The notes under the pieces are model-generated. The model saw only the letters and a program-made list of their open reading frames with translations. It was not told the origin of the DNA and ran no database searches. The position numbers and the translations under genes are program-made. From Acidobacteriota bacterium (GTDB lineage: Bacteria > Acidobacteriota > Vicinamibacteria > Marinacidobacterales > Marinacidobacteraceae), in the NCBI GenBank assembly GCA_022820545.1, contig JAJEFG010000084.1, forward strand, positions 1 through 64,000: DNA of 64,000 bases. Reading direction: 5' to 3'. Shown here in pieces: positions 57,751 through 64,000 of the stretch; the stretch's first letter is position 1, and every line of letters starts with the position of its first letter.

Positions 57751-58842
57751 CTAGCGTTCCTGGGTAGCCTCCGCGGCGGCAGCAGCAGCGGCGGCCGCTT
57801 CCTGCTCCATCCGGTCCCGAATGGCGATCGCCCGATTTCGGTACTCGTCGGCTTCGGCGGTCAAGGCGTCCGCGTTGCGCGGATCCACCTTCGCCAGTTC
57901 CCGCAGGAGAAGGTTCTTGTAGACGAGGGCGTCCACGTATTCGTCGTTCCGGACCAGAGCCTCGTCGAGCTCCGCCAGTCCGAGGTCGATGAACTCGCGG
58001 CGCTGCCGCTCGGTCAGGTCAGGATCCCGATAGACCTTGTCCCAGTAATAGGTCGCGATGAGGTAGTACCCCTCCGGGTTGTCCGGGTTCACGTCGCGAG
58101 CCTGTTCGAGCCATTCCATCGTCTCGTCGAAACGGCCGTACTTGTTGAACAGGTTGGCCACCTGACGGTAGGCGATCGGATCGTCGGGATTCATTTCCAC
58201 GGGAACCTTGTACGCCTCGATGGCCTTCTCGAAAAGCGGGTTGATCTCGGGATCGTGGAACCGCTCGTACACGTCGGCCAGGCCGTAGTACAGCTCCGGA
58301 GTGTCCGGATTCATTTCGATCAGACGGTTGAAGTAGTACTCCGCTCCTTCGAGATCGTCGAGGTGATCGCGGTGGATGCCCGCAAGCTGTTCAGAGGCGT
58401 AGCGTTCATAGAGCTGAATGCTGTCCCTTGACGCCTGGTCGAGGCCCGGGTCCGCGAGCGCCTCCTCGACGGCGGCGATGGTGTCCTCGTAACCGTCGAG
58501 CGCGTTGTCGAGGTATTCCTCGTTCTGCGGATCGTCGAAGGTCGTCGGACTGTAGAGCAGGTGGTTGCTGCTGGCGCTGAAGAAGTGCAGCGTCGTCTGG
58601 ATGAGGGGGTTGTCCGCGGGCGCGTTCTCGGTGGCTTCCTGGTAGTAGCGGATCGCATCCTCGTATTCCCGTCTCCCGTAGGCTTCGTTCGCCTTGCCGA
58701 AGGCCCGCATGGCCTGCAGCATGTCGATGTAGTTGGGGAGTCCCCCGCGAAGAGGGGGAGCGGGCGAGATGACCAATCCGATCAAGAGCACCACAGCGAC
58801 GCCCACCGCAATGAGGACAGTCGATTTTGTGTTTAGGGCCAC
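57751..58842 (-). CDS. Membrane-anchored TPR protein of the TonB cluster
   Basis: The protein has 363 residues. GTG 58842 follows GAGGAG at 9 bp. One N-terminal helix (STVLIAVGVAVVLLIGLVISP) anchors it. TPR units cover about 45-340 (EYEDAIRYYQEATENAPADNP, EGAEYYFNRLIEMNPDTPELYYGLADVYERF, ETMEWLEQARDVNPDNPEGYYLIATYYW). The tail is poly-alanine. It ends the cluster and is followed by a strong terminator. It may scaffold or load the energising complex, and similar TPR genes follow exbD in Acidobacteria-like genomes. Confidence 0.85.
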   Translation of the reverse strand: MALNTKSTVLIAVGVAVVLLIGLVISPAPPLRGGLPNYIDMLQAMRAFGKANEAYGRREYEDAIRYYQEATENAPADNPLIQTTLHFFSASSNHLLYSPTTFDDPQNEEYLDNALDGYEDTIAAVEEALADPGLDQASRDSIQLYERYASEQLAGIHRDHLDDLEGAEYYFNRLIEMNPDTPELYYGLADVYERFHDPEINPLFEKAIEAYKVPVEMNPDDPIAYRQVANLFNKYGRFDETMEWLEQARDVNPDNPEGYYLIATYYWDKVYRDPDLTERQRREFIDLGLAELDEALVRNDEYVDALVYKNLLLRELAKVDPRNADALTAEADEYRNRAIAIRDRMEQEAAAAAAAAAEATQER

Positions 58843-58875
58843 TGCTTGTGATCTCCTCTGGGGCTGCGGGAGCAG

Positions 58876-59280
58876 CTACTGGGCGACGATCCCGACGCGC
58901 TCGACACCGTTCCCCTTGACGATGTCCAGCACGGAGACCACCTGTCCGTACGACAGGAAGGGGTCGGCCTTGAGAAAGATCGTCTTGTCGGCGCGGGTCT
59001 CGAAGATGTCGCGGACACGCAGAGGGAGCTCCTCCGGCTCGACGACCTGCTTGTTGATGGTCACCTGTCCGGCCGAGTCGATGCTCAGCACCAACTGGTT
59101 CGGATCCGGTTCCGCGTCAATGACCTGGTCCTGGTTGTCCGGCATTTCCACGTCGTGCCCCTGCTGGGTGAGCGGGGTGACGACCATGAAGATGATCAGG
59201 AGCACCAGAAGCACATCGATGAGCGGTGTGATGTTGATGTCGGAAGTGACTCCGCCGGAGGCGAATCCTGCCATTCCCAT
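58876..59280 (-). CDS. exbD: ExbD/TolR-type biopolymer transport protein, second copy
   Basis: The protein has 134 residues. One membrane helix carries the essential aspartate: INITPLIDVLLVLLIIFMVVTPL. The periplasmic part (DNQDQVIDAEPDPNQLVLSID) is shorter than in TolR. It lies 36 bp after the first exbD copy and 33 bp before the TPR gene. Two ExbD paralogs with one ExbB suggest heteromeric stators or alternative partners. Confidence 0.9.
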   Translation of the reverse strand: MGMAGFASGGVTSDINITPLIDVLLVLLIIFMVVTPLTQQGHDVEMPDNQDQVIDAEPDPNQLVLSIDSAGQVTINKQVVEPEELPLRVRDIFETRADKTIFLKADPFLSYGQVVSVLDIVKGNGVERVGIVAQ

Positions 59281-59316
59281 GATGGTTTCTCCTGGGCGCG
59301 GGCCCTCTAGAGGTTG

Positions 59317-59730
59317 CTACTCGCCTGCCCGTTCGGTGATGAGGCCGATCTCGTCGGCTCCGCCATCGCGGCAGAGCGACATGAGGCCGAGCACCTCGTG
59401 GTACGGAAGCCGCTCGTCGGCCTTCAGGTAGAGGATCTTGTCCGTCTTGCCCGCGAACTTCTCCACGAGGAGGTTCGGCAGTTCCTGCCTGGGCACGGAG
59501 ATGAGGTCGAGATAGATCGCCCCATCCTCCCGGATCGCCACGTTGACGACATCGTCGCTGTCTGCGTGATCGATGCCGTAGTCGGCTACCGGAAGCTTGA
59601 CGTCCACTCCCTTCTGCAGAAGCGGCGTCACAACCATGAAGATGATGAGCAACACCAGCATGACGTCCGCGAGGGGGGTCACGTTGATGTTCGCGTTGAC
59701 GTCCTTGCTACCAAGTCCTGCCATTCCCAT
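59317..59730 (-). CDS. exbD: ExbD/TolR-type biopolymer transport protein, first copy
   Basis: The protein has 137 residues. It opens MGMAGLGSKDVNANINVTPLADVMLVLLIIFMVVTPLLQ, with the proton-path aspartate in the helix, and ends in a periplasmic domain (LPNLLVEKFAGKTDKILYLKADERLPYHEVLGLM). It differs clearly from the second copy in the periplasmic part while the helix is alike, so the two arose by an older duplication. Confidence 0.9.
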   Translation of the reverse strand: MGMAGLGSKDVNANINVTPLADVMLVLLIIFMVVTPLLQKGVDVKLPVADYGIDHADSDDVVNVAIREDGAIYLDLISVPRQELPNLLVEKFAGKTDKILYLKADERLPYHEVLGLMSLCRDGGADEIGLITERAGE

Positions 59731-59870
59731 GACGCTTTACTCCTTGGTTTCCCTGTCCGCCGCCCTGGGCGGGGCCGGAATGGGGCCCGCCGGCGCAATT
59801 CCCCCGAAGCCGGAAACGGCCTGGAGGTGGCGCCAGCGGGGCATTGAAGGGTGACTCCGATGAAGCCGCG

Positions 59871-60539
59871 TTAGCGGCGGGCCATGAAGTCGATGAGCTC
59901 GGAGGCGCCGTTGTCCATCTCGACGCCGAACCCATCGGCCCGGTTCGTGAGGTAGTTGAACGCCCACACGGCCGGGATGGCGACGAAGAGTCCGAAGGCG
60001 GTCGCAATGAGCGCCTCCGCGATTCCGGCCGACACCGCGCCGATTCCGCCGGAACCCGTCAGCGCCATGCCGCGGAACGCGGTGATGATGCCGAGCACGG
60101 TTCCCAGAAGGCCCACGAAGGGAGCGGTGGCGCCTACAGTGGCAAGGCCTGAAAGGTTGCGGCGCAGGTCCATCATGCTGATGGCGGTGGCCCGCTGGAT
60201 GGCCCGGTGGGCCGCCTCCATCGTGATGTCCTTGTCCCCGCTACCTTCCTCGGTCTGGAACTGGATTTCCTGAAGTCCGGCCAGCAGCACTTTGGCGAGG
60301 TGGCTGTTCTTGACATCCTTGTCCTTGCTCACCTTGATGGCACTGTCGATGTTGCCCGCCTTGAGCTCCTTGGCGATGCGCACGGAGTAGCCGCGCGACT
60401 GGCCCTTCGCCTTCTGGTAGGTCAGCCAGCGCTCGATCATGACCGAGAGCGAATAAACCGACATGATGGCCATCACGCCGTTGATGAGCTTTGCAGCCGG
60501 CCCCATGTGGGACCAGATCTCAAGCAAGTCAAAAGACAT
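59871..60539 (-). CDS. exbB: ExbB/TolQ/MotA-type proton channel protein
   Basis: The protein has 222 residues and three membrane helices: about 15-35 (LINGVMAIMSVYSLSVMIERW), 130-155 and 170-195. MDLRRNLSGLATVGATAPFVGLLGTVLGIITAFRGM and EALIATAFGLFVAIPAVWAFNYLTNR are conserved ExbB/TolQ phrases. AGGAGG lies 9 bp before the ATG. With ExbD it harvests proton-motive force for TonB. Confidence 0.93.
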   Translation of the reverse strand: MSFDLLEIWSHMGPAAKLINGVMAIMSVYSLSVMIERWLTYQKAKGQSRGYSVRIAKELKAGNIDSAIKVSKDKDVKNSHLAKVLLAGLQEIQFQTEEGSGDKDITMEAAHRAIQRATAISMMDLRRNLSGLATVGATAPFVGLLGTVLGIITAFRGMALTGSGGIGAVSAGIAEALIATAFGLFVAIPAVWAFNYLTNRADGFGVEMDNGASELIDFMARR

Positions 60540-60733
60540 TCCGTTCGTCCTCCTGGGATCTTAGGAAAAAAGCGTTCGGCTTCTCCTGCCCGGGACCGGA
60601 CTGAGGATCGGTACGAGTCGGATCGCTGGGATCCGGTCAATCCGCATCGTGGGCAGGGCGAAATCAGCCTTGATGAAACTGGGTGGTCTGGACTGGAAAA
60701 CCGGGGTTCCGGAGTAGTCGTTCCGGATCGGCG

Positions 60734-61444
60734 TCAGCCAAGGTTGAAGGTTACCGTCACGGTCATGACGATGGGAACCGGCACGCCGTTGAGCAGAGTG
60801 GGCTGGTACCTCCACTGCCGCACGGCGTCCATCGCCGCCTGGTCGAGCAGGGGAATCGAGCGAAGCACCGAGATGTTCGTCACGTTGCCGGACGGGTCGA
60901 TGATGGCCTCGAGGATCACCACTCCCGAAACCCGGGCCTGCTTGGCGATTTCCGGATAGATGGGCTGCACGTAGACCGTGCGGGTCGGTTCCCGGATCTC
61001 TCCGCCTACGCGGACCGGAGCGGCCTTGGGCGGCGGGGGCGGGGGGCCCGAGGGCAGGCCGCCGACGATACCGCCGATGATCCCGCCGGGGACTCCACCC
61101 TCGACACCGCCGGGAACTCCGAAGTCCACCCCGGCGTCACCGAGGTCGTCCGGAATGTCCACCGGCGCCACGAACTGCGGAGTCGTGTTGAGAACCGGCT
61201 TCGGAGCCGCCCGGCGCCTGGCCTTCGGTGGCGGCGGCGGCGGCGGCGGCGGTGGCGGCGGCGGGGCCGCGGCCATGAAGGTCATGATGCCTTCGGGAGT
61301 GGGGAGGTTGACGGCGAGAATGGGAATGACGATGAACGCCACCACGGCGCCGCCCTGGAGCAGAAACGAGAAGGCGAAACTGCCGAGGGAACGGCCGAGA
61401 TTCTGGTCGCGGCCCGCCAGTTCAAAGGTTGGCTCTCTGGTCAC
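60734..61444 (-). CDS. tonB: TonB-family energy transducer, main copy
   Basis: The protein has 236 residues. An N-terminal helix (SFAFSFLLQGGAVVAFIVIPILA) is followed by a run of 13 prolines, then a Gly/Val/Pro linker (DFGVPGGVEGGVPGGIIG, then GLPSGPPPPPP). The TonB C-terminal domain closes it (PIYPEIAKQARVSGVVILEAIIDPSGNVTNISVLRSIPLLDQAAMDAVRQWRYQP). It contacts the TonB box of receptors such as those at 48964-53668. The glycine-rich linker style is common in Acidobacteriota TonB proteins, in my experience. Confidence 0.92.
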   Translation of the reverse strand: MTREPTFELAGRDQNLGRSLGSFAFSFLLQGGAVVAFIVIPILAVNLPTPEGIMTFMAAAPPPPPPPPPPPPPKARRRAAPKPVLNTTPQFVAPVDIPDDLGDAGVDFGVPGGVEGGVPGGIIGGIVGGLPSGPPPPPPKAAPVRVGGEIREPTRTVYVQPIYPEIAKQARVSGVVILEAIIDPSGNVTNISVLRSIPLLDQAAMDAVRQWRYQPTLLNGVPVPIVMTVTVTFNLG

Positions 61445-61782
61445 GTTGGGCTCCTTTCCCGATCCGCTCCTCCCTCAACAGCGGGGAGAAGGCGAAACGG
61501 GAAGCTGACAACAGCCCGGACAGCCGCCGGGTCCGAAGCCCTTGCGGGACGGCAGACGACTTGCCAGGCTGCCTGATGAAGTTGGGGAAACTAGCACTCG
61601 GGCCCCCGCCATGTCAACAGAGAATCAGTGCCCGAGCGGACCGCCGCGAGGGGCTGGCGCCGCGATCCCGCGACGGCCGGCGGCGGCCCGGTTTCTTCCA
61701 GTTGGTATTCCCCAGGAGCGGGGCCGGTGGGACCAGCCGCGCGACGGGAAGGATCGCGGGTTTTCCCCGCCCGCGGCGGTGG
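61445..61782. other. Gene-free interval upstream of tonB
   Basis: The interval lies between the two TonB genes. It contains the promoter listed separately and, between 61620 and 61782, only GC-rich sequence without a credible CDS. Confidence 0.5.
61588..61617 (-). promoter_or_regulatory. Sigma-70-type promoter for tonB-exbB-exbD-exbD-TPR
   Basis: TTGACA (61617-61612) and TAGTTT (61593-61588) are separated by 18 bp on the minus strand. The transcript would start about 140 bp before the tonB ATG. This is the best -35/-10 pair in the window. Confidence 0.6.
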
Positions 61783-62508
61783 TTAGCGGAGCGAGAAGCG
61801 AACGACCAGGTTGCTGAGCGAGGCCACCGGCCGGCCGTTCCGCTGGGCCGGGCGGAACCGCCACTCCGACTCCACGACCCGAACGGCTTCCGCATCCAGC
61901 CCCGGGACGGAGCGGAGAATCCGGAGGACCTCCACCGTCCCGCGCTCCGTGATGAGGGCCCGCAGGATGACCCGGCCGCGGACACCGTCCCGGAGCGCCT
62001 GCTTCGGGAAGCGGGGACGCGGCATGGAAAGCGCCGCTGGCGGTTCGTCCGGCGGCGGGAGCACCGGATCGGCCGCTTCCCGAAGGCCGCCGATCTGCCC
62101 GCCCTGAACTCCTCCGGGAACACCCCCGACCACGCCGGCCGGTTCCCCGAACTCCAGTCCCTCCCAGAATCCGTCCGGAATCCCGTGCTCGGACCCGAAC
62201 GACGACGGGATCTCGATCGCTTCGAGCACCTCGACGAGATCCGTGCGCTGAAAGAGGGGGGCGAGCCTGGCGGCCGTATCGCGGACCGCTCCGGTGGAAT
62301 GCTCGGGTTCGGGCTCCGCGGTGGGATCCCCCAGGCGGAGCGCCGCGGCGGGCGGCGCGAAGAGATGGACCCGGTATGCCTCGAAGGCCGGAAGCTGGTC
62401 GGTGCCCACCTCGAAGGAGGGGTACAGCAGCGCCATCAGCAGAGCGCCGTGCAGCGTTATTCCGAGCGGCAGGGAAATGCTGAAGCCCGGCGAGGGCGTG
62501 TGCGGCAT
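61783..62508 (-). CDS. TonB-family energy transducer, second copy
   Basis: The protein has 241 residues. An N-terminal hydrophobic stretch (LPLGITLHGALLMALLYPSF) is followed by a Pro/Glu-rich region, a glycine linker (PAGVVGGVPGGVQGGQIGGL) and a TonB C-terminal domain (PRFPKQALRDGVRGRVILRALITERGTVEVLRILRSVPGLDAEAVRVVESEWRFRPAQRNGRPV). The poly-proline run of the main copy is missing. ATG 62508 is the first in frame after the SecF stop. It may serve a different receptor set. It is transcribed separately, since the promoter of the main copy lies downstream. Confidence 0.85.
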   Translation of the reverse strand: MPHTPSPGFSISLPLGITLHGALLMALLYPSFEVGTDQLPAFEAYRVHLFAPPAAALRLGDPTAEPEPEHSTGAVRDTAARLAPLFQRTDLVEVLEAIEIPSSFGSEHGIPDGFWEGLEFGEPAGVVGGVPGGVQGGQIGGLREAADPVLPPPDEPPAALSMPRPRFPKQALRDGVRGRVILRALITERGTVEVLRILRSVPGLDAEAVRVVESEWRFRPAQRNGRPVASLSNLVVRFSLR

Positions 62509-62632
62509 CCCGAGGCCGACCCGCGTCCTTTCTCCAGGGCGTCCAGACGGCACTTGGTACGAACCTCGCTCGCCGAGTCTAGCGGCCCGCCGGTGCGGAG
62601 CCCGCGATTCCCGGTGCCGGGGCCGGAAGGGG

Positions 62633-63622
62633 TCAGACCCTGACCGGGGGCGCCTGCGGCCGCTGCTGCTCCGCGGTGGCGGCCGTCCCACCGCGTACCG
62701 AACGCCACCACAGCACGATCGGCGAAGCGATCGCGATCGAGGAGTAGGTGCCCACGAAGACCCCGGCCACCAGCACGAAGGAGAAGGCCCGGAGCACCTC
62801 GCCGCCCCAGGTCAGCAGCGCCCCGACCGCGAGGAGGGTGAGCCCCGAGGTGAGGACCGTGCGCCGGAGGGTCTGGTTGATCGACAGGTTGACGATCGCC
62901 CCGAGATCCAGACGCCGATGGATGTGGCGGTTTTCCCGCACGCGGTCGAAGATGACGATCGTGTCGTTCACCGAGTAGCCCACGAGGGTCATGAACGCGG
63001 CGATCACGTTCAGGCTGATCTCGTAGTTGAAGAGGGACACGAGGGCGAGCGTCACCAGCACGTCGTGGATGACCGCTACGGTGGCGCCGACCCCGTACAC
63101 CGGCTCGAATCGAAAACCGATGTAGATGAGCATCGCGAAGAGAGCCATCAGGGTCGCGTTCCGCGCGCGCCGCCGGAGTTCCTCGCCCACCACCGGCCCC
63201 ACGATTTCCGTGCTTGAGGAAACCAGCTCGCCGGCGGCCCCGTCCCTCAGGGCGGCGAGGATCCGGTTGGCCGTCTCGTCGATTCCGGCTTCCGGCGGCT
63301 GCTGGCCCGCGGTCCCCGCCGTTTCGTCTTCCGCCGCCTTCTCGACCCGGATCATGACCTGGTTCATTTCGGGCCGGTCGTAACTCTGGATGACCGCGCT
63401 CCCGTACCCCAGATCGGTGACGATCGCACGCACGTCGTCGATCTCCGGCGTCTCGGCGAACTTGGCCACCACCATGGTGCCCTCCGAGAAATCGATCCCG
63501 TAGCGCAGACCGTCCTTCGAGATCACGTCGAATACGCCGGCGACGAGGAGGGCGAGGGAGATGCCCGCGAACCACCAGCGGTACTTGATCCAGTCGATCC
63601 GGGTGTCGCGGAGGATGTCCAT
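62633..63622 (-). CDS. secF: Protein translocase subunit SecF
   Basis: The protein has 329 residues. Six membrane helices and the periplasmic P1 head are visible. Marks are GLRYGIDFSEGTMVVAKF after the first helix (the family's GIDFxGG), STEIVGPVVGEELRRRARNATL, and FMTLVGYSVNDTIVIFDRVRENRHIHR in helix 4. It uses the proton-motive force with SecD to pull exported proteins from SecYEG. It lies 13 bp after secD in the same direction. Confidence 0.95.
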   Translation of the reverse strand: MDILRDTRIDWIKYRWWFAGISLALLVAGVFDVISKDGLRYGIDFSEGTMVVAKFAETPEIDDVRAIVTDLGYGSAVIQSYDRPEMNQVMIRVEKAAEDETAGTAGQQPPEAGIDETANRILAALRDGAAGELVSSSTEIVGPVVGEELRRRARNATLMALFAMLIYIGFRFEPVYGVGATVAVIHDVLVTLALVSLFNYEISLNVIAAFMTLVGYSVNDTIVIFDRVRENRHIHRRLDLGAIVNLSINQTLRRTVLTSGLTLLAVGALLTWGGEVLRAFSFVLVAGVFVGTYSSIAIASPIVLWWRSVRGGTAATAEQQRPQAPPVRV

Positions 63623-63635
63623 CGGGTTCCTTCGG

Positions 63636-64000
63636 TCAAATGCTCAGGGCGGCCACCTGGCGCCTTCCCGAGAGCACCAGATCGAAGATGTAACGCGACA
63701 CGAACATGGCCGTGAAGACATTGCTGACCAGTCCGATGCTCAGGGTCACGGCGAATCCCTGGACCGGGCCGGTGCCGAACTGGAACAGGATCGCCGCGGC
63801 GACCAGGCTGGTCATGTTGGCGTCCACGATTGTCCAGAAGACCCGCGAGAATCCGACCGAGATGGCCGTCCGGGGGGGCTTTCCGGTCCGCATTTCTTCC
63901 TTGATGCGCTCGAAGATGAGCACGTTTGCGTCCACTCCCATGCCGATGGTCAGGATGACACCGGCAATGCCGGGGAGGGTCAGCGTGGCCGCGAAATAGG
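63636..64000 (-). CDS. secD: Protein translocase subunit SecD, C-terminal part
   Basis: The gene runs off the window, so only the last 121 codons are visible. FAATLTLPGIAGVILTIGMGVDANVLIFERIKEEMRTGK is the SecD helix 4 motif (GMAVDANVLIFERIKEE in most bacteria), and FGTGPVQGFAVTLSIGLVSNVFTAMFVSRYIFDLVL is the end. The stop is followed after 13 bp by secF. Confidence 0.95.
   Translation of the reverse strand, partial: YFAATLTLPGIAGVILTIGMGVDANVLIFERIKEEMRTGKPPRTAISVGFSRVFWTIVDANMTSLVAAAILFQFGTGPVQGFAVTLSIGLVSNVFTAMFVSRYIFDLVLSGRRQVAALSI

Overview
The window is GC-rich bacterial chromosome, densely coded on both strands, with no rRNA or tRNA gene, integrase or transposase that I could see. The gene set suggests a heterotrophic, didermic bacterium, most likely Acidobacteriota or a close neighbour. 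The clues are TonB proteins with long Gly-Gly-Val-Pro linkers, a DUF1592/DUF1552 gene pair, TonB receptors beside an S9 peptidase, ExbB/ExbD/TonB followed by a TPR protein, and a ferredoxin-linked 2-oxoacid oxidoreductase. The phylum is an inference from gene content, not a demonstrated placement.

Layout. 1-4080: 3' part of a RecQ-UvrD fusion helicase. 4105-5439: a lipoprotein serpin. 5458-5832: gene-free hairpin repeats. 5833-6966: a Cys/Met-metabolism PLP enzyme, divergent from 7027-17022, an ECF sigma / anti-sigma / Spy-like / RND / adaptor / RND operon. 17178-19815: ferredoxin-NADP reductase and QueG, overlapping tail to tail. 19816-20469: a gene-free stretch holding a phased tandem array (ten ACATG-centred half-units, alternating 33/31 bp) and a BIME-like inverted pair of REP hairpins. 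20470-26329: ankyrin protein, DUF1552 and DUF1592-type cytochrome, translationally coupled. 26384-30070: Kbl, then a likely vitamin B12 salvage group (DUF71 PP-loop ATPase, DUF6580 membrane protein, cobalamin-binding-like protein, small Cys protein). 30179-32800: ClpB.

32813-37953 is a compact five-gene minus-strand operon of unknown role: membrane protein, Tat-exported class V aminotransferase, zinc-ribbon membrane protein, small-molecule kinase, MATE exporter. 38082-42676 holds ErpA, a PHP phosphoesterase, Rieske protein, GHMP kinase, small beta-barrel protein, Nudix hydrolase and an ATP-dependent DNA ligase. With Ku (42760-43584) the ligase forms a minimal NHEJ pair. 43898-46815 encodes KorAB. 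46852-53668 has an S9 peptidase and two near-identical TonB-dependent receptors. 53885-57576 has a three-domain Mrp ATPase and a bifunctional Rel. 57751-62508 is a TonB/ExbB/ExbD/ExbD/TPR energising cluster that could drive the two receptors. 62633-64000 is SecF and the 3' end of SecD.

The most unusual items are the phased array over the queG promoter, the five-gene operon around an exported PLP enzyme, the helix-turn repeats at the C terminus of the RND adaptor, and the DUF1592-DUF1552-ankyrin operon. Several genes have a -10-like hexamer only 6-12 bp before the start codon, which suggests leaderless transcription.
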